64,000 nt of DNA from Variovorax flavidus. Lineage in GTDB: Bacteria; Pseudomonadota; Gammaproteobacteria; Burkholderiales; Burkholderiaceae_C. The stretch is taken from positions 806,001 to 870,000 of the forward strand of contig NZ_JASZYE010000002.1 in NCBI RefSeq assembly GCF_030317145.1, read 5' to 3'. This document shows, piece after piece, positions 25,575 to 34,281 of this stretch (position 1 is the first letter of the stretch; each line of letters starts with the position of its first letter). A program made the translations under genes and the position numbers. The notes below the pieces were generated by a model that was not told where the DNA came from, searched no databases, and worked only from the letters and a program-made list of their open reading frames with translations.

Positions 25575-25856
25575 TCAGGCCGGCACGCGCCGGTTCGACA
25601 GCTTGGTCATGAGTTCGTCGGCGACGTCGAACGCGCGGTGCGCCATCACGGCCACGGGGTAGCTGCCGATCCGCATGCGGTCGTAGATGACGGTGGCGTA
25701 GTTGAATTCAGATCCGAGCACGGCCGCCGCGTCCTGCAGGCATTCGGCCACGGAGGCCAGGCCTTCGCGTGCGTAGCGGCGGCTTCCGTCGCCGATGCCG
25801 ACATATGCGTTGAAGTGCTTCTCCCCCCGTTTCGTGATCTCGACCTCAGGCTGCAT
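25575..25856 (-). CDS. Hypothetical protein, 93 aa
   Basis: A small soluble protein starting MQPEVEITKRGEKHFNAYVG, with no signal peptide or membrane helix and about equal acidic and basic content. An alpha/beta pattern with a helix rich in Ala (LASVAECLQDAAAVLG) is visible. I recognise no family. The start at 25856 is the internal ATG; an upstream in-frame start at 25910 is possible. It is convergent with the peroxiredoxin gene. Confidence 0.55.
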   Translation of the reverse strand: MQPEVEITKRGEKHFNAYVGIGDGSRRYAREGLASVAECLQDAAAVLGSEFNYATVIYDRMRIGSYPVAVMAHRAFDVADELMTKLSNRRVPA

Positions 25857-25963
25857 GACACTGACTCTTCCAGATAGCTTTGTTCGTCCATCCGCCGGAG
25901 CGGAACCCACGACGATACAAAGAGAAGGCCGATTGCGCCATCACGGAAAACCGTGAGTGGCGT

Positions 25964-26233
25964 CTAGAGGTCGGCGAAGCCCGTGTTGCCGGAGTGATCC
26001 CTCGACTGCCACTCGGCCAGCCAGAATTCGACGCGCGTGGCGACGCGGTCCAGCGCGGCCTTGCGGTCGCCGTCCAGGTTGGACAGGAGCATCCGGCAAC
26101 GCAGCACCCCGCCTTCGCGCAACTCGGCCACGCCGCCGTGCAACTGGTCTTCGCCCCGCGTGAGCTGGAGGTCGAAGGTCCAGCCTTCCGGCAGGTTCAG
26201 GGAAATTTCGAGGCTGGCGTCGGGGTGATTCAT
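25964..26233 (-). CDS. Hypothetical protein, 89 aa
   Basis: A small acidic protein (MNHPDASLEISLNLPEGWTF...), predicted mostly beta followed by a long helix (ALDRVATRVEFWLAEWQSRD). It has no signal peptide and no family was recognised. It lies 42 bp downstream of the amidohydrolase on the same strand, so it may share its transcript. Confidence 0.55.
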   Translation of the reverse strand: MNHPDASLEISLNLPEGWTFDLQLTRGEDQLHGGVAELREGGVLRCRMLLSNLDGDRKAALDRVATRVEFWLAEWQSRDHSGNTGFADL

Positions 26234-26275
26234 GGCAGCCTGCCAGCATACCCGCCGCGCCTGACCGGGCACCCC

Positions 26276-27694
26276 TCAATCCAAATGAGGGCGGCGGGTC
26301 TTTTCATACAGCGTGCGCGCCAGATCGCGGTGCCGGGCGAGCAGTGGTTCGAGTTCCAGGTCGGTGAAGCGGCCATCCCGTATGCGCACGCGGCCGTTGA
26401 TCACGTTCAGGGCCGCGGCGCCCGGCTGGCAGAACACCAGCGCGGCCACCGGATCGTGCCCCGCGCCGGCGTGCGCCACCCCGCGCAGGTCGAAAGCCAC
26501 GATGTCGGCGGACATGCCCGGCGCGAGCGCGCCGATGTCGTCGCGGCCGAGGACCTGCGCGCCGCCCAGCGTCGCGATCTCCAGTGCCTCGCGCGCCGTC
26601 ATCGCCGCCGGCCCGAAGCCCACGCGCTGCAGCAGCATCGCCTGGCGCGCCTCGCCGAGCATGTGGGCGCCGTCGTTCGATGCGCTGCCGTCCACGCCGA
26701 GCCCCACCGGCACGCCCGCGCGGCGCATCGCACCGATGGGCGCGATGCCCGAGGCCAGCCGCATGTTGGAGCAGGGGCAGTGCGCCACGCCGGTGCCGGT
26801 GCGGCCGAAGAGGGCGATGCCGGCTTCGTCGAGCTTGACGCAGTGCGCGTGCCACACGTCGCGGCCGACCCAGCCCAGGTCCTCCGCGTACTCGGCCGGC
26901 GTCATGCCGAACTTCTCGCGGGAGTAGGCGATGTCGTTGTCGTTCTCCGCCAGGTGCGTGTGCAGCGAGACGCCGCGCTCGCGCGCCAGCTCCGCCGACA
27001 GCCGCATCAGGTCGCGCGAGACCGAGAAGGGCGAGCAGGGCGCGAGCACGATGCGGCGCATCGCGTGCCGCGAGGCATCGTGCCAGCGGCCGATGAGCCG
27101 CTCGCTGTCGCGCAGGATGGCGTCCTCGGTCTCGACCACTTCGTCGGGCGGCAGGCCGCCGAGGCTGCGGCCCACGCTCATGCTGCCGCGTGAGGCATGG
27201 AAGCGCATGCCCATCGTGTCGGCGGCCTCGATCGAGTCGTCCAGCCGCGCGCCGTTCGGAAAAAGATAGAGGTGATCGCTGGTGGTGGTGCAGCCCGAGA
27301 GCATCAGCTCGGCCATCGCGGTTTGCGTCGACACGCGGATCATCTCGGGCGTGATGCGTGCCCACAGCAGGTAGAGGTTCGTGAGCCAACCGAAGAGTTC
27401 GGCGTCCTGCGCCTCGGGCACGGCGCGCGTGAGGCTCTGGTACATGTGGTGGTGCGTGTTGACCAACCCCGGCATCACGACATGGCCGCGCATGTCGATC
27501 GACTCGGCCTGTCCGTTGCGGAGTGCCTCGGCGTAGACCACCGGCAGCTCGGCCGTGGGGCCAGTCCAGGCGATGGCCGGGCCGTCCGTGACGACTGCTC
27601 CGTCCGGTATCTCGCGTCGTGCTGCGTCCATGGTGACCAGCACGTCGGCGTGCTGGAGGATGAGCGGGCGATGGGGTGTGGAAGGTGCGGCCAT
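26276..27694 (-). CDS. Amidohydrolase, probably 8-oxoguanine deaminase
   Basis: 472 aa in the cytosine/guanine deaminase branch of the amidohydrolase superfamily. Metal and catalytic residues: His81 and His83 in NTHHHMYQSLTR, a His and Glu in HTHLAEND, a His in WHAHCVKLDE, and an Asp in GLGVDGSASNDG. The chain closely follows known 8-oxoguanine deaminases (HMYQSLTRAVPEAQDAELF, SMSVGRSLGGLPPD). It would convert 8-oxoguanine to urate plus ammonia in the cytoplasm. Related s-triazine hydrolases such as AtzB are the main alternative. Confidence 0.82.
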   Translation of the reverse strand: MAAPSTPHRPLILQHADVLVTMDAARREIPDGAVVTDGPAIAWTGPTAELPVVYAEALRNGQAESIDMRGHVVMPGLVNTHHHMYQSLTRAVPEAQDAELFGWLTNLYLLWARITPEMIRVSTQTAMAELMLSGCTTTSDHLYLFPNGARLDDSIEAADTMGMRFHASRGSMSVGRSLGGLPPDEVVETEDAILRDSERLIGRWHDASRHAMRRIVLAPCSPFSVSRDLMRLSAELARERGVSLHTHLAENDNDIAYSREKFGMTPAEYAEDLGWVGRDVWHAHCVKLDEAGIALFGRTGTGVAHCPCSNMRLASGIAPIGAMRRAGVPVGLGVDGSASNDGAHMLGEARQAMLLQRVGFGPAAMTAREALEIATLGGAQVLGRDDIGALAPGMSADIVAFDLRGVAHAGAGHDPVAALVFCQPGAAALNVINGRVRIRDGRFTDLELEPLLARHRDLARTLYEKTRRPHLD

Positions 27695-27773
27695 GGGGCG
27701 GAATTCTGCGCCGGCGCTCCAAAAAAATCGCCCACCCCCTGTTCTCCGGCCGTCCTCCTGCCGATAGAACGGA

Positions 27774-28415
27774 GTGACCCCAACCCGACATGGCGATGCC
27801 AGCTACCGAATCCTGATGCGCGAAGGGTGCAGGCTCGTCTATGGGCACATGCCGCTGCCGGAGTTCCTGGACCTCATGCGGCAGGCGCATGACAGCGAGG
27901 TGCTGCACCCCGGACTTGCGCGCATGCTGGACGCGACGGCCGTCATCGGGCGGCCCGAGGCGCTCGCGCGCATCCGGCGGCAGGAGACGCCTGCCGCCGT
28001 CGAACGCATGCGCGCGCAACTGGGCCGGGCCGCGCTGCGGCTCGATTCGCATTCGCTGCGCTGGCTCGCGGCCGGGGAGCAGGGGCCGTCGAGTCTCGCC
28101 CTGTTCGTGCTGTTGACGGGTGTCAGGCCCCGGTACTACCGGGGAACGACGATGCGGGATCTCCCCCGCGAGGCAAATGCCTTCCGGCGCTGCCGCCTGC
28201 TGATCGAGCAGGTGCCCGCGTTGCGGCGCGCGTTGCCGGTGCTCGCGCAGCGCGTGGCCGAGCCGGGCATTGCGGAGTGGGCGGCCATCGCCGAGGCCTG
28301 GGACGATCTCTGCGTGCAGATGGACCACGAGGCGCCCGACTGGCGCCACGGGCAGATCAAGGCCCGGGGCGTGACGGCGATGCTCAAGTGCTTCCGCGAG
28401 CTGGAAACCGCCTGA
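27774..28415 (+). CDS. Hypothetical protein, 213 aa
   Basis: A soluble, Arg/Leu/Ala-rich, mostly helical protein with no signal peptide. A hydrophobic patch SSLALFVLLTGVRPRYYRG lies mid-chain. The start is uncertain: GTG at 27774 or ATG at 27816, neither with a strong ribosome site. It is divergent from the amidohydrolase and its stop is 3 bp from the convergent neighbour. No family was recognised. Confidence 0.55.
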   Translation: MTPTRHGDASYRILMREGCRLVYGHMPLPEFLDLMRQAHDSEVLHPGLARMLDATAVIGRPEALARIRRQETPAAVERMRAQLGRAALRLDSHSLRWLAAGEQGPSSLALFVLLTGVRPRYYRGTTMRDLPREANAFRRCRLLIEQVPALRRALPVLAQRVAEPGIAEWAAIAEAWDDLCVQMDHEAPDWRHGQIKARGVTAMLKCFRELETA

Positions 28416-28418
28416 GCT

Positions 28419-29072
28419 TCAACGCCGCGGCCTGCGGCCGCCGGCGGCGCGTGCCCGTTGCGCGAGGAAGCGGCGCAGCCAGGAGTTCGCACGCGGCGCC
28501 TTGCCCGTCAGCGCGGCGGCTTCACGCTCCCTGAAGCCGGCCCATTCGGCCTGAGTGGCCGCGTTGAGCGCCGTCAGGTTGGCCACGTTGTATTGCCAGA
28601 ACGCGGCCACCACGAAGTGACCCGCGCGTTCGCCCTTCGGCTTGGGCGTGATCACGATGTGCTCCGCGCCGATGCTTTGCAGCAGCGCCGATCGCGACCC
28701 CGCCAGCCGGATGCCGTTGCCGTAGCCCTCGATGTCCCGGTTCAGGATGAAGCTGATCACCGACACGCTGGAGAAGTGCGTCGCCATGAACGCCACCAGC
28801 TCCAGGAGCAGCACGCGGCCGATGCGCAGCTTCTGCAAGTCGCGGCTGCCCGCGTCGGTCGATGGCGTGTAGTACTGGATGCGGACCTCGGTGCCGCCGC
28901 GGCTCACGGGCACCGGGTCCAGCGTGCCGATGTGGATCTCGCCGTAGTACGCGAAGATGGGCGCGCCCAGCACGCAGGGGCCCGAATCGGCTCCTGTGAA
29001 CCGCAGTGCGTTGATGATCATGTGTAGCTGGCGCTCCCCTTGTTCTGTCTTGGTCATCGGCATCGCGCGCAT
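28419..29072 (-). CDS. Hypothetical protein, about 217 aa
   Basis: The core begins MTKTEQGERQLHMIINALRF and contains FAYYGEIHIGTLDPVP, GRVLLLELVAFMATHF and FILNRDIEGYGNGIRLAGSRSALLQSIGAE, a mixed alpha/beta pattern that could be a GNAT-like fold, though I cannot confirm that. The C-terminus is basic (RANSWLRRFLAQRARAAGGRRPRR). Three in-frame ATGs (29072, 29063, 29057) are possible starts and none has a clear ribosome site. It is divergent from the MFS gene at 29257. Confidence 0.55.
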   Translation of the reverse strand: MRAMPMTKTEQGERQLHMIINALRFTGADSGPCVLGAPIFAYYGEIHIGTLDPVPVSRGGTEVRIQYYTPSTDAGSRDLQKLRIGRVLLLELVAFMATHFSSVSVISFILNRDIEGYGNGIRLAGSRSALLQSIGAEHIVITPKPKGERAGHFVVAAFWQYNVANLTALNAATQAEWAGFREREAAALTGKAPRANSWLRRFLAQRARAAGGRRPRR

Positions 29073-29256
29073 GCGTCCCGTGCCGCTGTCGCGCCAATTT
29101 TCCCGCCCATCGTCGAGATTCAATGGGTCGAACAGCGGGGTGTTTCACCGCGATGTTCGCGCGGCTACTTCGTCGCGGCCGGCACGCGCGAACCGATGCG
29201 GCTACAGTCCCCGGCGGCTCGCGCCCGCTTCCGAATCCCCAAGAACAAAGACAGCC

Positions 29257-30516
29257 ATGCCTTCTTCAGCCCGAGCCCCCGGCTCACTCGCGGCTCCCGC
29301 ACTCGCCTCCGCATCCGCATCCGCTACTCCTTCGACTCCGACGCGCGCACGCCAGGTGCTGCTGGGTCTCAGCCTGATCCTGATCGCGTTCAACCTGCGA
29401 CCGGTGTTCGGCAGCCTCTCCGTCCTGCTGCCCGAGGTCATGAAGGACACCGGCCTCTCGGCATCGGGCGCGAGCCTGCTGACCACGCTGCCGCTGCTTT
29501 GCCTCGGCCTCTTCGCCGCGCCCGCACCGGCGCTGGCCCGGCGCTTCGGCCCCGAGCGCACGCTGCTGGGCGCGCTGCTCTTCATCTGCATCGGCACGCT
29601 GTTGCGCGGGACGGGCAGCCTGCCGATGCTGTTCTTCTCGTCGGCGCTGGCCGGCGCAGGCATCGCGGTCTCCAATGTGCTGCTGCCGGGCCTGGTCAAG
29701 CGCGACTTCAGCAGCCACGCCGCGATGATGACCGGCTTCTACACGCTGGCCGTGTGCGCGGGTGCGTCGAGTTCGGCGGCATTCACCGTCCCGCTGGAAC
29801 ATGCCTTCGGCGGGTCCTGGACGGCCGCGTTGGCCTTCTGGGCGCTGCCCGCCGGCGTCGTCATGCTGCTGTGGGCGCCGCAGGCGCTGGCCGCACGTGC
29901 GCGGCAGGCCCACGCCAGCGCGCACACCGGCAGCCTGTGGCGCGACCGGCTCGCGTGGCAGGTGACCTGCTTCATGGGGCTGCAATCCTCGCTGGCCTAC
30001 ATCGTCATGGGATGGCTGGCGCCGATGCTGCGCGAACGCGGCCTGGACAGCGCGACCGCCGGCTACGTGCTGGGCGTGTCGATCCTCGTGCAGCTCGCGA
30101 CCTGCCTCGTGACGCCCTCGATCGCCGCGCGCTGCCGCAACCAGCGCGGGCTGGCGCTCGGCCTCACGGTCATCATCCTGCTGTCGATGCTGGCCTTCCT
30201 ATTCGCGCCGCTGGGCGGCGTCTGGTTCTGGGCCGTGCTGCTCGGCTGCGGCCAAGGCGGATCGTTCGCGCTGGCACTGAGCCTGATCGTGATGCGCTCG
30301 CCCGACGCGAGCGTGACCGCGCAACTGTCGGCCATGGCGCAGGGCTGGGGCTACGTGCTGGCCGCCACCGGCCCGCTCATTGCAGGCTTGCTGCGCGGCT
30401 GGACCGGCGGTTTCCAGTCCTCCGCCGCATTGATGGTCGTCATCGCCGCCGGCATGGCCTGGAGCGGCTGGGGCGCCGGCCGCCGTCTGCACGTGCGGCC
30501 GGGCGGCACTCGCTGA
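29257..30516 (+). CDS. CynX/NimT-type MFS transporter
   Basis: 419 aa with 12 predicted helices after a 28-residue Ala/Ser-rich N-terminus. Family signs: LSLILIAFNLRPVFGSLSVLLPEV in the first helix, LLTTLPLLCLGLFAAPAPALARRFG with the MFS loop, and MTGFYTLAVCAGASSSAAF. CynX/NimT members carry cyanate, 2-nitroimidazole or related small polar compounds; the substrate here is unknown. The ATG at 29257 was chosen because upstream in-frame sequence lies inside the divergent promoter region. Confidence 0.83.
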   Translation: MPSSARAPGSLAAPALASASASATPSTPTRARQVLLGLSLILIAFNLRPVFGSLSVLLPEVMKDTGLSASGASLLTTLPLLCLGLFAAPAPALARRFGPERTLLGALLFICIGTLLRGTGSLPMLFFSSALAGAGIAVSNVLLPGLVKRDFSSHAAMMTGFYTLAVCAGASSSAAFTVPLEHAFGGSWTAALAFWALPAGVVMLLWAPQALAARARQAHASAHTGSLWRDRLAWQVTCFMGLQSSLAYIVMGWLAPMLRERGLDSATAGYVLGVSILVQLATCLVTPSIAARCRNQRGLALGLTVIILLSMLAFLFAPLGGVWFWAVLLGCGQGGSFALALSLIVMRSPDASVTAQLSAMAQGWGYVLAATGPLIAGLLRGWTGGFQSSAALMVVIAAGMAWSGWGAGRRLHVRPGGTR

Positions 30517-30517
30517 G

Positions 30518-31456
30518 TCAGAGCGCCGGACTCAGCAGGGGCCGTCCCGCGAAGAAGGCCGCGAGGTTGTCTTCCACCCGCTGCCCCATCGCGGCGCGCG
30601 TTTCGTGCGTGTTGCTCGCCAGGTGCGGCAGCAGCACCACGTTGTCGAGCGCCATCAGCGCCTCGGGCACCTGGGGCTCGTTCTCGAAGACGTCGAGGCC
30701 GGCGCCTGCGATGCGGTGGTTCTGCAAGGCTTCGACGAGCGCTGTCTCGTCCACCACGGTGCCGCGCGAGATGTTGACGAGGAAGCCCTCGGGCCCGAGC
30801 GCATCGAGGATCTCGCGCGAGACCAGGCCGCGCGTCTCGGCGCCGCCCGCACTCGCAATGACGAGGAAGTCGCACCACGCCGCCAGCTCTTCGAGCGTCG
30901 ACGCGTAGCCGTGGTCGACGTCGGCGAGCGGCCGACGGTTGTGATAGCGCACCTCCATGTCGAAGCCGCTGGCGCGACGCGCGATCACGCGACCGATGCG
31001 CCCCATGCCGAGAATGCCGAGCCGCTTGCCCGACACCCTGGTCGCGAGCGGGAACTGGCCTTTGAGCCAATCACCGCGCCGCACGAAGCGGTCGGATGCG
31101 CTGATGCGGCGCGCCACGTCCAGCACGAGCGCGAAGGCCGTGTCCGCGACGCAATCGTTGAGCACGTCCGGCGTGTAGCCGACGGCGATGCCGCGCTCGC
31201 GTGCGGCGTTCAGGTCGATCGCGTCGAGCCCGACGCCGAAGCTGGAGATGATCTTGAGCGACGGCATCGCGGCGATCAGCGCCGCATCCGCGCCGAATCG
31301 CGCGGTGGTGGCGAGGCCGACGAACTCGCCGCCATGCGCCTTCAGGAAGGCTTGCGGATCGGCTTCCTGCCAGAGTGGATGAAGGTCGTATTGCGCGGCG
31401 AGGCGGGATTCGACGGCGGGCAGGAGCCGGCCGTGCTGCAGTACACGATGTCGCAT
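30518..31456 (-). CDS. D-isomer 2-hydroxyacid dehydrogenase (glyoxylate/hydroxypyruvate reductase-like)
   Basis: 312 aa NAD(P)-dependent dehydrogenase. The nucleotide-binding loop is LGILGMGRIGR. The catalytic triad sits in NISRGTVVDE (Arg), DVFENEP (Glu) and LLPHLASNT (His). The substrate loop SSFGVGLDAIDL is typical of glyoxylate/hydroxypyruvate reductases. It is the last gene of the sugar-acid cluster, so it may reduce a C2 or C3 fragment from the aldolase step. An in-frame ATG at 31495, overlapping the upstream stop, is an alternative start. Confidence 0.88.
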   Translation of the reverse strand: MRHRVLQHGRLLPAVESRLAAQYDLHPLWQEADPQAFLKAHGGEFVGLATTARFGADAALIAAMPSLKIISSFGVGLDAIDLNAARERGIAVGYTPDVLNDCVADTAFALVLDVARRISASDRFVRRGDWLKGQFPLATRVSGKRLGILGMGRIGRVIARRASGFDMEVRYHNRRPLADVDHGYASTLEELAAWCDFLVIASAGGAETRGLVSREILDALGPEGFLVNISRGTVVDETALVEALQNHRIAGAGLDVFENEPQVPEALMALDNVVLLPHLASNTHETRAAMGQRVEDNLAAFFAGRPLLSPAL

Positions 31457-31491
31457 GGTGGGTGGTGTGTGGAGTGGCGGGGGAGAAGGGG

Positions 31492-32457
31492 TCATTCGGG
31501 CTGGATGCCGGCGTCCTTGGCGACCTTGGCCCACTTGACCATCTCGGCGCCGATGAAGTCGGTGAACTGCTGCGGCGAGCCGCCGCCGGGTTCGATGCCG
31601 TTGTCCAGCAAGGTCTTGCGCACCTCCGGCATCGCGAGGATCTTGTTGACCTCGGCGTTGAGTCTGGCGACCGTGGCCTTCGGCGTGCCGGCCGGCGCGA
31701 GCAGCCCGCCCCAGGTGCTGGTCTCGTAGCCGGCCAGGCCGGCCTCCTGCATCGTGGGCACGTCCGGCAGGATCGACGAGCGCTTGAGCGTCGTCACGGC
31801 CAGCGGCTTCAGCCGGTTGGCCTTGACCTGCACATTGACCGCCGCGACGGTGTCGAACATGAGCGAGGTGCGTCCGCTGATGAGGTCGGGGTGCGCCAGC
31901 GTGCTGCCCTTGTAGGGGATGTGCGTCATGTCGATGGCGGTCATGCTCTTGAACAGCTCGCCCGAGAAGTGCGGCGCGCCGCCGCTGCCGCTGGAGGCGA
32001 AGCTCAGCTTGCCCGGGTTGGCCTTGCCGTAGGCGATCAGCTCCTTGAGCGAATTCACAGGCACGGTGGGCGACACCACCAGCACGAGCGGCACGACGTG
32101 CGTCAGCACCACCGGCTCGAAGCCCTTGACCGTGTCGAAGGGCAGCTTCTTCACCATGCTGGGGTTGATCGCATGGCTGCTCGCGACCAGGGCCAGCATG
32201 TGGCCGTCCGGCGGGCTCTTGGCCACGAGATCGGTGCCGATGATGCCGGTCGCGCCCGCTCGGTTGTCGATCACCACCGACTGGCCCCACGCCTCGGTGA
32301 GCTTCTGTCCGATGAGACGTGCCGTCAGGTCGATGGCGCCGCCCGGCGAGGCGGGCACGACGATGGTGATGGGCTTGCTCGGAAACTGCTGTGCCGCTGC
32401 GGGCACGGCACACGCGAGGGCGAGGAGTGCCGCGGCGGCGAGAGTTCTGCGTTGCAT
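31492..32457 (-). CDS. Bug/TctC-type periplasmic solute-binding protein (1 of 3)
   Basis: 321 aa with a signal peptide ending VPAAAQQ. Bug family pattern: FPSKPITIVVPASPGGAIDLTARLIGQKL, VVIDNRAGATGIIG, FASSGSGGAPHFSGELF, HIPYKGSTLAHPDL and LPDVPTMQEAGLAGYE. Bug proteins deliver organic acids to TctAB membrane proteins; none is present in this window. Several differences from the two neighbouring receptors (PASPGGAIDL instead of PF.PGG.TD) suggest a different ligand. It lies between the RraA-like and dehydrogenase genes. Confidence 0.92.
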   Translation of the reverse strand: MQRRTLAAAALLALACAVPAAAQQFPSKPITIVVPASPGGAIDLTARLIGQKLTEAWGQSVVIDNRAGATGIIGTDLVAKSPPDGHMLALVASSHAINPSMVKKLPFDTVKGFEPVVLTHVVPLVLVVSPTVPVNSLKELIAYGKANPGKLSFASSGSGGAPHFSGELFKSMTAIDMTHIPYKGSTLAHPDLISGRTSLMFDTVAAVNVQVKANRLKPLAVTTLKRSSILPDVPTMQEAGLAGYETSTWGGLLAPAGTPKATVARLNAEVNKILAMPEVRKTLLDNGIEPGGGSPQQFTDFIGAEMVKWAKVAKDAGIQPE

Positions 32458-32475
32458 GGTGACTCCGTGTCCGGT

Positions 32476-33210
32476 TCAGCCCGCGTTCTTGCGCGTGGCC
32501 TCGTACGCAGCACGCGTCTCGGCATTCGGCGGATAGGTTCCCGCGAGCTTCGCGCCGCCTTCGATGCGCGCGAGGATGAAGGCCTCCATCTTTTCCTGCT
32601 CGGTGGCGTCGCGTGCCACTTCTTCGGCGAGGTGCTGCGGAATGACGACCACGCCTTCGTCGTCGCCGACCACCACGTCGCCGGGGTACACGGCCACGCC
32701 GCCGCAACCGATCGGCACGTTGAGGTCGATCGCATGGTGGTGGATCAGGTTGAGCGGCGCACTGCCGCCCGCGCAGAAGACGGGGAAGTCCATCTGCGAG
32801 ATCGGGCCGCTGTCGCGCACCGGCCCGTCGGACACCAGCCCCGCCGCGCCGCGCACCTTGAGGCGCGTGGTGAGGATCTGGCCGCCCGATGCCACGCGCG
32901 TCTCTCCGCGGCAATCGATGACGAGGACGTGGCCGGGCGGCACGCTCTCGATGCCCTTGCGCTGCGGATGGTTCGGGTCGTCGAAGGCGCTGATCTGGTC
33001 GAGGTCCTCGCGCGCCGGGATGTTGCGCATCGTGAAGGCCGGGCCGACGAGGTTGCCGCCCGAAGGCTTCGTCAGTCGGCCGACGCCTTGCAGGTACACG
33101 TTGCGGAAGCCGCGCTTGAAGAGCTGCGTGCAGAGCGTGGCGACGCTCACATGGCGGAGCAGTTCGCGGGATGCGTCGGAGAGGGGAGTAGGTGCGGTGG
33201 TTTCAGTCAT
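32476..33210 (-). CDS. RraA-like aldolase (HMG/CHA aldolase family)
   Basis: 244 aa RraA fold. The substrate and metal site is visible as GLVSDGPVRDSGPI (Arg-Asp pair), with GGVAVYPGDVVVGDDEGVVVIPQ near the C-terminus. Members of this branch act as divalent-metal aldolases on 4-hydroxy-2-oxo acids. RNase E control, the name-giving role, is unlikely in this setting. With an arabinonate-type dehydratase upstream, cleavage of a 2-keto-3-deoxy sugar acid into pyruvate and an aldehyde is a reasonable inference. Confidence 0.83.
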   Translation of the reverse strand: MTETTAPTPLSDASRELLRHVSVATLCTQLFKRGFRNVYLQGVGRLTKPSGGNLVGPAFTMRNIPAREDLDQISAFDDPNHPQRKGIESVPPGHVLVIDCRGETRVASGGQILTTRLKVRGAAGLVSDGPVRDSGPISQMDFPVFCAGGSAPLNLIHHHAIDLNVPIGCGGVAVYPGDVVVGDDEGVVVIPQHLAEEVARDATEQEKMEAFILARIEGGAKLAGTYPPNAETRAAYEATRKNAG

Positions 33211-33250
33211 GGTCAGTCAGCGAATAAATGGAAGTGGGCGAGCCTGGGGG

Positions 33251-34252
33251 TTAGTTCGGTGAAGCGCCGGATTTGCGGACCAGTTCGCCCCAGCGCGGGA
33301 TTTCCTTCTGCATCAGCGCAGCAAGCTGCGCGGGAGAACCGGCCACGACCTCCATGCCCAACTGATTCGTGAGCTTGTCCTTCACGTCGGGCATCTGCAG
33401 GATCCTGGCGATCTCGGTCGAGAGCCGTTGCGCGATCGGCTTGGGCAGGTCCTTCGGCGCATAGACGGCCTGCCACGAGGCCATCTCGAATCCGGGCACG
33501 CCGGCTTCGGCCATCGTCGGCAACTGCGGCGCCAGCGCCATGCGCTTGGCCGTGGTGACCGCGAGCAACTTGAGCTTGCCGGCCTGCACCAGCGGCAGCG
33601 CCGCAGTGATCTGGTCGAACATGAAGGTGACCTGGCCCGACGAGACATCGAGCATCGCGGGCGGCGTGCCCTTGTACGGGATGTGCGTGAGCTTCACGCC
33701 GATCATGTCGCCCAGCATCTCGCCCGCGAGGTGGGTGGAGGTGCCGGCGCCCGACGAGGCGAAGGTGCGCTTCGACGGATCTTTCTTGAGCAGCGCGATC
33801 AGCTCCGGCACCGTGTTCACACCGAGGTTCGGATCGACGATCAGCACGTTGGGCAGGAAGGCGACGAGCGAGATCGGCTCGAAGTCCTTCACCGGGTCAT
33901 AGGGCAGGTTCTTGTAGAGGCTTGCGTTGATGGCGTGCGTGCTGATGGTGCCGCCGAAGAGCGTGTAGCCGTCGGGCTTGGCCTTCGCGACGTAGCTCGC
34001 GCCGACTGCGCCCGCCGCGCCCGGCTTGTTGTCGACCACCACCGGCTGGCCGAGGGCTTCGCCGAGTTTCTGCGCGATCACGCGGCCGATCACGTCGGTC
34101 GAGCCGCCGGGCGTGAAGGGGACGACGTAGGTGATCGGACGGCTGGGCCATGCATCGGCCTGGGCCACGGCGATGCCGGGGAGAGCCGAGGCGATGCCGA
34201 GGGCGCCGAGGGTCTGGAGTGCCGCGCGGCGGCTGCCGGAAGTCTGGTTCAT
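33251..34252 (-). CDS. Bug/TctC-type periplasmic solute-binding protein (2 of 3)
   Basis: 333 aa. The N-terminus SGSRRAALQTLGALGIASALPG carries a double-Arg start before a hydrophobic stretch, possibly a Tat signal, ending IAVAQADA. Family blocks: WPSRPITYVVPFTPGGSTDVIGRVIAQKLG, VVVDNKPGAAGAVG, FASSGAGTSTHLAGE, HIPYKGTPPAMLDV and LPTMAEAGVPGFE. The start at 34252 gives this signal; the open frame continues upstream through the previous gene. It is adjacent to a second receptor at 34282. Confidence 0.92.
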   Translation of the reverse strand: MNQTSGSRRAALQTLGALGIASALPGIAVAQADAWPSRPITYVVPFTPGGSTDVIGRVIAQKLGEALGQPVVVDNKPGAAGAVGASYVAKAKPDGYTLFGGTISTHAINASLYKNLPYDPVKDFEPISLVAFLPNVLIVDPNLGVNTVPELIALLKKDPSKRTFASSGAGTSTHLAGEMLGDMIGVKLTHIPYKGTPPAMLDVSSGQVTFMFDQITAALPLVQAGKLKLLAVTTAKRMALAPQLPTMAEAGVPGFEMASWQAVYAPKDLPKPIAQRLSTEIARILQMPDVKDKLTNQLGMEVVAGSPAQLAALMQKEIPRWGELVRKSGASPN

Positions 34253-34281
34253 GGGCTTGTCTCGTGGTTCGGATACGGCGC

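Noticed and set aside
27774..28415. Possible transcription-regulator fold in the unknown 213-residue protein
   Set aside because: Helical, Arg-rich sequence only; no helix-turn-helix pattern could be pointed out.
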